Source of the DNA: DATAOG01 sp963840925
GTDB taxonomy: Bacteria > Pseudomonadota > Alphaproteobacteria > Geminicoccales > Geminicoccaceae
DNA: 64,000 nucleotides
NCBI GenBank assembly: GCA_963840925.1
Contig: CAWJAY010000003.1
Span: 1-64,000 of the forward strand
Direction: 5' to 3'
The position numbers were made by a program, and so were the translations under genes. Shown here one piece after another: positions 35,640-44,913 of this stretch (within the stretch, counting starts at the first letter, position 1; every line of letters begins with the position of its first letter). The notes under the pieces were generated by a model. It saw only the letters and a program-made list of their open reading frames with translations, ran no database searches and was not told the DNA's origin.

Positions 35640-36481
35640 GCTGCATCTCCGGTCGTCTCTGGGGCGGCGAGGTCGGCGGGCCTGGCGAGGGCCAGCAGAA
35701 GCTCGGCTGCGGCCAGCGCCGCGATCACCGGCGGCCGCTTGTCGCGCAGCGGGCCGCCGATCGGGCAGACCAAGCGCTGGATCTGCTCGTCGGTGCGGCC
35801 GAGCTTGCGCCAGCCGCGCTCGAAGCGGGTGCGCTTGCTGCGCGAGCCGATCAGCCCGAGATAGGTAAAGTCGCCGCGCTTGAGGATCGCCTCGCAGACC
35901 TCGAAGTCGAGCGCGTGGCTGTGGGTCATGACCACGTAGGCGGTAGCCGCCGGCGCCGCCCGGATCTCGGCCAGCGGCTTTTCGGTGACCAGGACTTCCG
36001 GGCCCTCGAGCGGCGGGTTCGGAAAAGCGTCCGGCCGGCCGTCGAGCCAGCGCAGGCGCAACGGCAGCGGCACCAGTGCCCGGGCCAGCGCCTTGCCGAC
36101 GTGGCCGGCACCGAACAGCAGCACGAGCGGCCAGCCGGCCCGCTCGGCCTCGGCCGCTGCGACCAGCTCGGCGAGCTCGGCCGCGCCGGCGCGCGCCAGG
36201 CTGAGCGTCACGTGGCCGCCGCAGCACTGGCCGGAGGCCGGCCCGAGCGGCACCTCGAGAGTCGCCCGCGCATGACCATCCGCGAGCAGGTCGCGGGCGC
36301 GCAGGATCGCATCCCACTCGAGCCGGCCGCCACCGATCGTGCCGTGCACGGCATCGGCGGTCACCAGCATGCTGACGCCCGCCTCGCGCGGGGTCGAACC
36401 TTTGGCCACGGCCACCCGCACCAGCACCACGGGCGCCCGCTCGGCGAGCAGCCGGCGCAGGATGCCGACCAGCTCCATCAT
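35636..36481 (-). CDS. xdhC: xanthine dehydrogenase accessory protein XdhC
   Basis: A 281-residue XdhC/CoxI protein. The N-terminal domain (AKGSTPREAGVSMLV, then TIGGGRLEW and CCGGHV) binds molybdopterin cofactor, and the C-terminal Rossmann domain starts at LLFGAGHVGKALA. XdhC inserts the sulfurated molybdenum cofactor into XdhB. ATGA overlaps with xdhB and with the ATPase gene indicate a single operon. Confidence 0.95.
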
Positions 36482-38823
36482 GCGGCACCTCGCTCAGCGG
36501 CGGCCCGCTCCTTCAGGCGCTCGATCGTGGTCAGCACCTTCTCGGGCGTCGCCGGCGGGTCGAGGCGCGGGCACAGCCGGTAGTCCTGGGTGCTGGCGAT
36601 CGCATCCGAGAGCGCGTGCAGGACCGAGATCGCGAGCATCAGCGGCGGCTCGCCGACCGCCTTGGACCGGAAAATCGTGTCCTCGCGATTGTCGGCATGT
36701 TCGAGCAGCCGGACGTTGAAGATCCGCGGCCGGTCGGAGCAGGCCGGGATCTTGTAGGTGCTGGGCGCGTGGGTGCGCAGCCGGCCCTGCTGGTCCCACC
36801 ACAGCTCTTCGGTCGTGAGCCAGCCCATGCCCTGGACGAAGCCGCCCTCGATCTGGCCGATGTCGAGCGCCGGGTTCAGCGAGCGCCCGGCGTCGTGCAG
36901 GATATCGACCCGCTCCACTTTGTACTCGCCGGTCAGCGTGTCGATCGCGACCTCGCTGACCGCGGCGCCGTAGGCGAAGTAGAAGAACGGATGGCCGCGG
37001 CCGCTCGCCCGGTCCCAGTGGATCTTGGGCGTCTTGTAGAACCCGGTCGCGGACAGCGAGACGCGGGCGAGATAGGCCTGCCAGATCAGCTCGCGGAACA
37101 GGATCTCCTGATTGCCGACCCGGACCCGCCCCGGCAGGAACTCGATCTGCTCCTCGGGCACGCCCCAGTGCAGCGCGGCGAACGCGACCAGGCGGGCCTT
37201 GATCGTGCGCGCCGCGGCCTGCGCCGCCTTGCCGTTCAGGTCCGAGCCGGACGAGGCGGCGGTCGCCGAGGTGTTCGGTACCTTGCCGGTGGTCGTGGCG
37301 GTGATCCGGACCTGCTCGAGGTCAACCTGGAACTCCTCGGCAACCACCTGGGCGACCTTGGTATAGAGGCCCTGGCCCATCTCGGTGCCGCCGTGGTTCA
37401 GATGAATGCTGCCGTCGGTATAGACGTGCACCAGCGCGCCCGCCTGGTTGTATTGGGTGGCAGTGAACGAGATGCCGAACTTGACCGGGGTCAGCGCCAG
37501 CCCGCGCTTGATCACAGGGCTGCCCGCGTTGGCCGCGCGGATCGCCTGCCGGCGGCCCCGATAGTCGGCGCTCTGCTCGAGCTCGGCCACGATCTGGCCG
37601 ATGACGTTGTCCTCGACCGGCTGGTGGTAGGGCGTGACGTTGCGCGGCTCCTCGCCATAGAAATTGGCTTTGCGCACCTCTAGCGGGTCATGGCCCAGCG
37701 CGTAGGCGATCTCCTCGATCAGCCGCTCGCCCGCGACCATTCCCTGCGGGCCGCCGAAACCGCGAAACGCGGTGTTCGAGACGGTGTTGGTCTTGAGCGG
37801 CAGCGAGCGCAGCTCGACGTTCTCGAAGTAATAGCAGTTGTCAGCATGGAACAGCGCCCGGTCGGTCACCGGCCCGGACAGATCCGCGGAATAACCGCAG
37901 CGCGCGGCATAGGTGATGTCGACCGCCTGGATCCGGCCGTCGGCATTGAAGCCTACGGCATAGTCGGCGACGAAGTCGTGGCGCTTGCCGGTGATGATCA
38001 TGTCGTCATCGCGATCCGGCCGGATCTTGGCCGCCCGGCCGGTCTTCTTGGCCACGAGCGCTGCGATGCAGGCGAACAGGTTGCCCTGGGTCTCCTTGCC
38101 GCCGAAGGCGCCGCCCATCCGCCGGCACTCGACGGTCACGGCGTTGTTGGGCACCCCCAGCACGATCGCCACCATGTGCTGGATCTCGCTCGGGTGCTGG
38201 GTCGAGGACAGGACCGTGACCTCGTCGTCCTCGCCCGGGATCGCCAGCGCGATCTGGCCCTCGAGATAGAAGTGGTCCTGGCCGCCGATCGCGATTTGTC
38301 CCTCGACCCGGTGCGGCGCGGCCGCGAGCGCGGCTGCGGCGTCGCCGCGCCTGAGCGTGAGCGGCTCCGTCACGAGCCTGCCGGTCGCCTTCGCCGCCTC
38401 GATGTCGAGCACGGCGGGCAAATCCTCGTACTCGACGAGCGCAAGCCTGGCCGCACGCCGCGCCTGGTCGCGGCTCGAGGCGGCGACCGCGAACAGCGGC
38501 TGGCCGGCGTACTCGACCACGCCCGCGGCAAGCAGCGGTTCGTCGTGGCGATGGGTCGGGCTCACGTCGTTGACACCCGGGATGTCGGCCGCGGTCAGCA
38601 CCAGCACGACCCCGGGCGCCCGGCGGACGGGCTCGAGCTCGAGGCGAAGGATGCGCGCATGCGCCCGCGCGCTGATCCCGAGATAGACGTGCAGCAGGCC
38701 CGCCGGCGCGGCGAGGTCGTCGATGTAGGTCGCGGTGCCGCCGACGTGCTTCCAGGCGCTGTCGTGCCGCTGCGCCTGGTGGACGCCGCCGCTGATTCGT
38801 TCGGCGATCCGCGGATCAGACAT
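36478..38823 (-). CDS. xdhB: xanthine dehydrogenase molybdopterin subunit
   Basis: A 781-residue large subunit with the Mo-cofactor binding motifs GGAFGGKE and RGFGGPQG and the catalytic Glu in KAVGEPPLMLA near the C-terminus. It converts hypoxanthine and xanthine to urate with XdhA. The gene is intact in one frame, unlike many genes a few kilobases further on. It overlaps xdhA by 8 bases. Confidence 0.96.
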   Translation of the reverse strand: MSDPRIAERISGGVHQAQRHDSAWKHVGGTATYIDDLAAPAGLLHVYLGISARAHARILRLELEPVRRAPGVVLVLTAADIPGVNDVSPTHRHDEPLLAAGVVEYAGQPLFAVAASSRDQARRAARLALVEYEDLPAVLDIEAAKATGRLVTEPLTLRRGDAAAALAAAPHRVEGQIAIGGQDHFYLEGQIALAIPGEDDEVTVLSSTQHPSEIQHMVAIVLGVPNNAVTVECRRMGGAFGGKETQGNLFACIAALVAKKTGRAAKIRPDRDDDMIITGKRHDFVADYAVGFNADGRIQAVDITYAARCGYSADLSGPVTDRALFHADNCYYFENVELRSLPLKTNTVSNTAFRGFGGPQGMVAGERLIEEIAYALGHDPLEVRKANFYGEEPRNVTPYHQPVEDNVIGQIVAELEQSADYRGRRQAIRAANAGSPVIKRGLALTPVKFGISFTATQYNQAGALVHVYTDGSIHLNHGGTEMGQGLYTKVAQVVAEEFQVDLEQVRITATTTGKVPNTSATAASSGSDLNGKAAQAAARTIKARLVAFAALHWGVPEEQIEFLPGRVRVGNQEILFRELIWQAYLARVSLSATGFYKTPKIHWDRASGRGHPFFYFAYGAAVSEVAIDTLTGEYKVERVDILHDAGRSLNPALDIGQIEGGFVQGMGWLTTEELWWDQQGRLRTHAPSTYKIPACSDRPRIFNVRLLEHADNREDTIFRSKAVGEPPLMLAISVLHALSDAIASTQDYRLCPRLDPPATPEKVLTTIERLKERAAAERGAA

Positions 38824-40310
38824 GGGCGAGGCTCCGGTCGCCGACCAGCCGCGTCAGCGCGCTGCGGTCCGTGGTCTCGAGGTAGAGCCTTTGCAGCAGA
38901 TTGGCTGCGACCCTGGCGCGATAGCCAGCACTCGCGCGCCAGTCGCTGATCGGCGTGAAGTCCTTGGCGAGCGCGGCGCTTGCCGCCTCCAGCGCAACCT
39001 CGTTCCAGGGCTGACCGGTCAGCGCCGTCTCGGCATTGCGGGCGCGCTTGGGCGTCGCCGCCATGCCGCCATACGCGATGCGCGCGGCCGCGACCTTGCC
39101 ATCCTCGAGCGTGAGCGCGAACGCGCCGAGCACGGCTGAGATGTCCTGATCGAACCGCTTGGCGATCTTGTAGGCGCGAAACCGCAGCCCTGCGGTCGGC
39201 TTCGGCACCACGATCGCCTCGACAAACTCGGACGGCCTGCGATCCTGCTGGCCGTAGGCGATGAAGAAGTCCTCGAGCGGCACCTCGCGCCGTTCTGAGC
39301 CCTTGCGGAGCACGAGCCGGGCGCCGAGCGCGATCAGCATCGGCGGGCTGTCGCCGATCGGCGAGCCGTTGGCGATATTGCCGCCGATCGTGCCGACGTT
39401 GCGCACCTGCTCGCCGCCGAGCCGCCGGAAGACCTCGCCGATGTCCGGATAGAGCTTGGCCAGCACCGGCAGCGCGTCGGCGTAGGTGGCCCCGGCGCCG
39501 ATCGCGAGCGCCTCGCCCCGATCCTCGATCTTTTGCAGCGCGCGCACGCGGCCGATGTCGATCACCCGCTCGAGCACGCGCAGGTCCTTGGTGACCCACA
39601 AGCCGACATCGGTCGCGCCGGCGACGATCCGCGCCTTCGGGTGCTCGAGCAGCAGGTCGGCCAAGGCCTCGACCGTTGCCGGCGCATGGAACCACCGGCC
39701 CTGGTCGCCGACCGTGAGCGTCGCCTCGTCCTGCAGCGAACCGAGGCGGGCAAGCGTATCCGGCCGCTCGGCCGCGAACCGGTCGGGCTTGCCCCGGCTC
39801 AGCTGCAGCATCCGGTGCGCGGCGGCGACGATCGGCGCGTAGCCGGTGCAGCGGCAGAGATTGCCGGCGAGCGCGTCGTCGACCCGCTCCGGGCTCAGTG
39901 CTGTGTCGCTGTGGTCGGGCGTGGGGTCGCTCTGGTAGAGCGCGAACAGCGACATCACGAAGCCCGGCGTGCAGAAGCCGCATTGGGCGCCGTGGCACTC
40001 GACCAGCGCCTGCTGGACCGGATGCGGGGCGCCGTCCGGGCCGGCCAGGTCCTCGACCGTCAGCAGCTGGGCGCCGTCCAGCTGGCCCACGAAGCGGATG
40101 CAGGCGTTGACCGCCCGATAGTGGAGGCGGCCGTCAGCGAGCCGGCCGATCGCGACCGTGCAGGCGCCGCAGTCACCCTCGTTGCAGCCTTCCTTGGTGC
40201 CGGTCCGCCGCTCGACCAGGCGCAGCCAGTCGAGCACGGTCAGCGTCGGGTCGACCTCGATCGAGCTCCCGCAGTTCCTGGCCGAGCAGAAATCGGACCT
40301 GTTGGCGCAT
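38816..40310 (-). CDS. xdhA: xanthine dehydrogenase FeS/FAD subunit (one frameshift near the start)
   Basis: A small subunit of about 497 residues with two [2Fe-2S] clusters (EGCNEGDCGACTV and CGFCTPGF...NLCRCTGY) and an FAD domain (VAGATDVGLWV, TIGGNIANGSPIGDSPP). The main frame is intact from the stop at 38816 up to about 40255 (EVDPTLTVLDWLRL). The natural N-terminus, MRQQVRFLLGQELREL, lies just upstream in another frame and starts at 40310; one extra base in the gatcgag near 40260 explains the break. It lies 16 bases after uraH. Confidence 0.88.
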
Positions 40311-40326
40311 CGGCCCGTCTCTATCG

Positions 40327-40705
40327 TCAGCTGCCACGATAGGTCGAATAGCCGAAGGGCGAAATGAGAAGTGGCACATGATAGTGGCGCGCCGCGTCGG
40401 CGATGCCGAAACGGATCGGCACGAGGTCGAGGAAAGCGGGTTCCGCAGAGCGCGACCGCGCGCTGCCGGAAGTAGTCGCCGACGTGGAAGCGCAGCTCGT
40501 AGACGCCGGGCCTGAGCTCCGGTCCCTGCAGCAGCGGCGCCGCCGAGCGGCCCTCAGCATTGGTTGTCGCCTCTGCCAGTCGCTGCTGCCGCCCGCCCTC
40601 GAGCCGGAACAGCTCGACCGCGATCCCGGCGCCAGGCTCACCGCTCATCGTGTCGAGCACATGCGTCGTGAGCCGGCCCGAAGCTGCTCGCTCAGCGCTG
40701 CTCAT
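40327..40705 (-). pseudogene. uraH: 5-hydroxyisourate hydrolase (one frameshift as seen)
   Basis: A transthyretin-like 5-hydroxyisourate hydrolase of about 125 residues. The first frame has RLTTHVLDTMSGEPGAGIAV and the middle YELRFHVGDYFRQRAVAL; the second has EPAFLDLVPIRFGIADAARH and the C-terminal YHVPLLISPFGYSTYRGS with the family-defining YRGS end. Length 379 is 3n+1, matching one inserted base near 40445. It hydrolyses the product of PuuD to OHCU and heads the uraH-xdhABC-transporter operon. Confidence 0.86.
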
Positions 40706-40946
40706 CCATTCGGCCTCCCGCGGCGTCTGGCGATGATAAGTGCGTGTCTCGCCGATCGCTTCGGGTCCATCTCTAGGCCGTCGGCGCGCAGCGCGCAAAT
40801 AGCCGCGATGCCGAAGCAGTTTCAAAAAAATCCGAACGCGCCGGCACCGGAACCAGGGTAGGCTCGACCTCGACGTTTGCGGCAGGCAGCAAGAGTTACG
40901 CTCATGAGTGCGACTCGCGAGCCCTCGGCCCCGCCGCCCGGCCGGG
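40706..40946. promoter_or_regulatory. divergent control region between uraH and uraD
   Basis: About 240 bases between the divergent uraH operon and the uraD-allC operon, so it should carry both promoters and a pathway operator. I see an AT-richer run around 40820-40835 (AGTTTCAAAAAAATCC) but no clean palindrome. An ATG at 40904 could be an earlier start for uraD in another frame. Confidence 0.4.
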
Positions 40947-41439
40947 ATGGATCGGAACGCCTTCGTCGCGACCTTCGGCCAGGTCTTCGAGCACTCGCCC
41001 TGGATCGCCGAGCGGGCGTACGACCGCGGCCTGCCCGCCGACGCCGACCGACGCGGATGGCCTGCACCGCGCGCTCTGTGCGGTGCTGCGCGCAGGCCTG
41101 CGGCCGAGCAAGAGGGCGCTGATCGAGGCCCATCCCGATCTCGCCGGGCGGCTCGCGCGCGCCGGCCGGTTGACCGCGGATTCGAGCAAGCGAGCAGGCC
41201 AGCGCCGGCCTCGACCGGCTGACCGACCCGAGCGCGCGCGCTTTGTCGCGCTCAACGAGGCCTACCGGGCGCGCTTCGGTTTCCCGTTCATCATGGCGGT
41301 CAAGGGCCGCAGCAAGGCCGAGATCCTGGCGGCCTTCGAGCGCCGGCTGGCGAACGATGCCGCCGACCGAGCAGCGCGATGGCGCTCGACGCAGATCGAG
41401 CGGATCGCGCTGCTTCGTCTCCGGGACCTGCTGCCGTGA
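40947..41439 (+). pseudogene. uraD: OHCU decarboxylase (several frameshifts as seen)
   Basis: About 165 residues of 2-oxo-4-hydroxy-4-carboxy-5-ureidoimidazoline decarboxylase in three frames: MDRNAFVATFGQVFEHSPWI; then DGLHRALCAVLRAGLRPSKR, LIEAHPDLAGRLARAG with the conserved HPDLA motif and LTADS; then EQASAGLDRL; then FVALNEAYRARFGFPFI with the conserved FGFPFI. Breaks fall near 41049, 41190 and 41229. Each needs a single base change. The enzyme converts OHCU to S-allantoin. Its stop overlaps a GTG of the next gene. Confidence 0.82.
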
Positions 41440-42683
41440 GCGCGCTCGTCCACGGCCCGGCGCTGATGGCGCGGCTCGATGAGCTCGCGACGCTTCAGCG
41501 ACGACCCGGAGCGGCTGACCCGCCACTACCTGTCGCCGGCGCATCGCCGGCGCGATGCGACGCAGGTCGTCGCCTGGATGCGCGAGGCCGGTATGGCGGC
41601 CCGGATCGACGCGGTCGGCAACGTGATCGGCCGCTACGAGGCGCCGCCGGTCCGGCGCGCCGGCGGTGCTGATCGGCTCGCACATCGACACCGTGACCGA
41701 TGCCGGCAAGTACGATGGCGCCTCGGCGTGCTCGCCGGCATCGCCGCGGTCGAGACGCTGCACCGGTCGGGCGAGCGCCTGCCGGTCGCGCTCGAGGTCA
41801 TCGCGTTCGGCGACGAGGAGGGCGTGCGCTTCCCGACCGCGCTGACCGGCTCGCGCGCGCTCGCCGGCACGCTCGACCCGAACCTGCTCGATGCCCGCGA
41901 TGACGGGGGCATCGCGGTGCACGAGGCGCTGCGCGAGGCCGGCTGCGACGCCCGCGCCTACGCGAGCTGCGCCCGCCGCGCCGAGGACGTGCTCGGCCTA
42001 TCTCGAGGTCCACATCGAGCAGGGCCCCGTGCTCGAGGCCGAGGGCCTGCCGCTCGGCATCGTCACCGCGATCAACGGTGCGACCCGCGCGCGCATCCAG
42101 ATCACGGGCGAGGCCGGCCATGCCGGCACCGTGCCGATGGGTCTGCGCCGCGACGCGCTCGCCGCGGCCGCCGAGATGATGCTCGCGGTCGAGCGCGAGG
42201 GCCTGGCGAGCGCCGGACCTCGTCGCGACCGTCGGCCAGATCGAGGCGCTGCCCGGCTCGGTCAACGTCATGCCCGGCGCGGTCCGCTTCACGCTCGACG
42301 TCCGCGCGCCTGCCGACGCGACCCGGCAGGCGGCGCTTGCCGTGCTCGAGGCGAGCTTTGCCGCGATCGCCGGGCGGCGGCGGCGTCGAAGTCACGCTCG
42401 AACGCTTCCACGACGCCGCCGGCTGTGACCTGCGATCCGGCGCTGATCGAGACGCTCGCGGCCGCGGTCGCCCGCGCCGGCATCGCGCCGCGCCTGTTGC
42501 CGAGCGGCGCCGGCCACGACGCGATCGCGCTCGCAGCGCTCTGCCCGATCGCGATGCTGTTCGTGCGCTGCCGGGGCGGCATCAGCCACCACCCGGCCGA
42601 AGCGATCAGCGACCGAGGACGCCGACCTCGCGGTGCGCGTGCTGCTGGACGTGCTGCGCCAGATCGGGGCCGCGAATGGCTGA
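41436..42683 (+). pseudogene. allC: allantoate amidohydrolase (many frameshifts as seen)
   Basis: An M20-family allantoate amidohydrolase/ureidoglycolase-type protein of about 412 residues spread over all three frames. Recognisable blocks in order: LTRHYLSPAHRR, WMREAGMAARIDAVGNVIGR, IGSHIDTVTDAGKYDG (metal His/Asp), EVIAFGDEEGVRFP (catalytic Glu pair), YLEVHIEQGPVLE, GEAGHAGTVPM, and SGAGHDA near the C-terminus with the last metal His. Breaks near 41493, 41659, 41722, 41995, 42211, 42375, 42421 and 42613. The GTG at 41436 overlaps the uraD stop. It hydrolyses allantoate in purine catabolism. Confidence 0.8.
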
Positions 42684-42712
42684 AGCGCGCCGAGCCGCAC
42701 CACTCTGGCTCG

Positions 42713-42838
42713 ATGACCCGCACCGACCGGGTCATGGTGCAGTGCCGCTGGCGGGTCGAGGAGGGCGAGATCCCGGGGCTCGACATCGACCAGCTGCGTG
42801 CTGCACATGGCGCCGCCGCCCGCGAGTTGCAGAGCTGA
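42713..42838 (+). CDS. possible 41-residue protein of unknown function
   Basis: A short frame (MTRTDRVMVQCRWRVEEGEI, then PGLDIDQLRAAHGAAARELQ) in the 178-base gap between allC and the M20 peptidase. No ribosome site is obvious. The region is indel-rich, so this may be part of a gene disrupted by errors, or nothing. Confidence 0.25.
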   Translation: MTRTDRVMVQCRWRVEEGEIPGLDIDQLRAAHGAAARELQS

Positions 42839-42861
42839 ACGCATCCTGGGGACGAACCGCC

Positions 42862-44101
42862 ATGGCCGATGCCCGAGCCGTCATCAGCGAATTCCTCGCG
42901 CCGCCAGCAGGACTGCCGAGGACCGCTTCCTCGCCGGGCTGGTGCGCATGCCGTCCGACAACCCGCCGGGCGACTGCGCCCCCCACGCCGAACGCGCCGC
43001 GGAGCTGCTCGAGGGCCTGGGCCTCGCGGTGGAGCGCCATCCGGTGCCGGACGCGCTGGCGCGCGAGAACGGCATGGTCTGCGCTGACCAACCTCGTGGT
43101 CCGCCACCGCTTCGGCGAGGGCCCGACGATCGCGCTCAATGCCCACGGCGACGTCGTCCCGCCGGGCGAGGGCTGGACCCGCGACCCCTATGGCGCGGAG
43201 GTCGTGGACGGCTGGATGTACGGCCGCGGCGTCGCGGTCTCGAAGTCGCGATTTTGCGACCTACGCCTTCGCGCTGCTGGCGCTCGAGGCAGTGGCGCAA
43301 GAGCTCGCCGGCACGGTCGAGCTCCACTTCACCTACGACGAGGAGGCCGGCGGCGAGATCGGCCCGAAATGGCTGCTCGAGCAAGGCATCAGCAGGCCCG
43401 ACTACGCGATCGGCGCCGGCTTCTCCTATGCGGTCGTCACTGCCCACAACGGCTGCCTGCATCTCGAGGTCGTGGTCCGCGGCCGCTCGGCGCACGCCGC
43501 GATGCCGTTCACCGGGATCGATGCGCTGGAGGCCGCAAACCACGTGCTGGCCGCGCTCTACGCCGCGCGCAAGGGCCTGGCTGCGCGGGTCTCGCAGATC
43601 GCCGGCATCGGCTCGCCGCAGCTCACCGTCGGGCTGATCACGGGCGGCATCAACACCAACGTCGTGCCCGACCGCATCAGCTTCCGCCTCGACCGGCGCA
43701 TGATCCCCGAGGAGGACGCCGGTCGCGGTCGAGGCCGAGCTGCGGGCGCTGATCGCCGAGGCGGCGCGCGCCTTCCCCGCGGCGCGGGTCGAGGTCCGGC
43801 GCATCCTGCTGGCCGCGCCGCTGACGCCGCTCGCCGGCAGCGAGCGCCTGCGTCGAGGTGGTCTGCCGGGAGGCCAGGCGGATCATGGGCGAGCCGGTCG
43901 CGGCGACCGGCGTGCCGCTCTACACCGACGCCCGGCACTACGCCGCCGCCGGCGTGCCGATCGTCCTCTACGGCGCCGGCCCACGCACGATCGAGGAGGC
44001 CAACGCGCACCGCGCCGACGAGCGCCTGCCGCTCGATCGACCTGTTCAAGGCGACCCAGGTCGTCGCGCAGAGCCTGCTGACGCTGCTCGGCGACGATTG
44101 A
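42862..44101 (+). pseudogene. M20 family metallopeptidase/deacylase (many frameshifts as seen)
   Basis: About 410 residues of an ArgE/DapE/CPG2-type M20 hydrolase: LVRMPSDNPPGDCAPHAERA, LNAHGDVVPPGEGW (metal His/Asp), HFTYDEEAGGEIGP (catalytic Glu), VRGRSAHAAMPFTGIDALEA, VGLITGGINTNVVPD, DARHYAAAGVPIVLYGAG. Frames change near 42901, 42918, 43081, 43249, 43719, 43850 and 44038, always resolvable by removing one base. It follows allC on the same strand and may be a carbamoyl- or ureido-group hydrolase, but the substrate is not determinable. Confidence 0.75.
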
Positions 44102-44113
44102 GGTCGGATTGCC

Positions 44114-44455
44114 GTGCCGCGGACCGGCTCGGGCGCCCCATACCGGACTCGGCCGCCGAGGTCCCGGCCGGCATGGAGCCCACGGGCAGCGGCCATCCGC
44201 TTCATCCCTCGTCAGTGATTTGCCGCTGCGCTCGCCGCTCGATTGCCCAATGCGACCGTGGACCGTTTTTGGACGCCCGAGACCGGGCTCGGGGGCTCGC
44301 GCGCCGCGGACCGGGCTCGGGCGCCGGAGTCCCCGGCGCGGGCGCCGAGGTCCCGGCTCGGCACCGGGCCCGCTCGCGGGGCAATCCGCTTCATCCCTCG
44401 TTAGTAATTTGTCGCCACGCTGGCTCCTCGATGGTCCCATGCGAGCCTGGGGCTC
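44114..44455. repeat. two imperfect direct repeats of about 155 bases
   Basis: Units 44114-44276 and 44302-44455 share in the same order GCCGCGGACCGG(G)CTCGGGCGCC, GCCGAGGTCCCGGC, and CCGCTTCATCCCTCGT(C/T)AGT followed by (A/G)ATTTG(C/T)CGCC. They lie in the 812-base gap 44102-44913, which has no gene I recognise. The second unit runs into the palindromic element described next. Confidence 0.7.
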
Positions 44456-44546
44456 CGTGCTGCCTCGCCAAAGCAGTCGCGGGGATCCCACGGTCGCATG
44501 GACCATCCGAAGGAAGGGTGAGGCTGCCGGGTTGAGATTTGGTTAA
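44389..44546. repeat. palindromic intergenic repeat, copy 1
   Basis: An imperfect inverted repeat with arms about 44431-44456 and 44481-44506, both containing the core ATGGTCC(C)ATGCGA, ends in GGTTAAC at 44541-44547. The right half (TCGCATGGACCATC, then TGAGGCTGCCGGGTTGAGAT) matches the element at 57828-57986, 13 kb away. Confidence 0.65.
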
Positions 44547-44913
44547 CGGCGCACCGGCCGACGGCTTCGCGCTCTGATCAGGCCGGGCGTCCCAGTCGTC
44601 GTCAGGGCAGCTCCGCCGCCCCGTTGTGGGGTCTGATACTTACCGTCCCGCTGAAGTTCGCGGGGCAGCTCCACCGGTCCGTTGTCGGGGTCGGCTGCCC
44701 CCGCACTGGGATTCACGTTGCCAGCGGCGGTCGGCGCTTGCCGGCCGCTACACCGATCGAGCAGGAGCGCGCCGGCTGGTTCATGCGCCGCGAGCTGCGG
44801 GTCCAGGTCCCACGGGCGATCCGCGGCTTGGCGGCTTGCGGCTTTTCTGGCAGACAGGGGCGGCTTTCGAGCGCGTCCCGGTGACGGGGCGGGGCCGGAT
44901 TGCCTGGAGCACC
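44546..44913. other. gene-free stretch with a short direct repeat
   Basis: No convincing coding frame. A 30-base direct repeat (44604-44633 and 44662-44692, core GGGCAGCTCC(G/A)CCG) is spaced 58 bases apart. The stretch leads into the glnS start. Confidence 0.35.

Noticed and set aside
38816..40825. 669-residue fusion of UraH and XdhA
   Set aside because: The shared frame results from two indels; UraH has its own C-terminus (YRGS) and XdhA its own N-terminus (MRQQVRFLL) in other frames.
44202..44546. Small proteins encoded in the repeat-rich gap
   Set aside because: The frames are repetitive Arg/Pro/Gly stretches created by GC-rich repeats, without start signals or family motifs.
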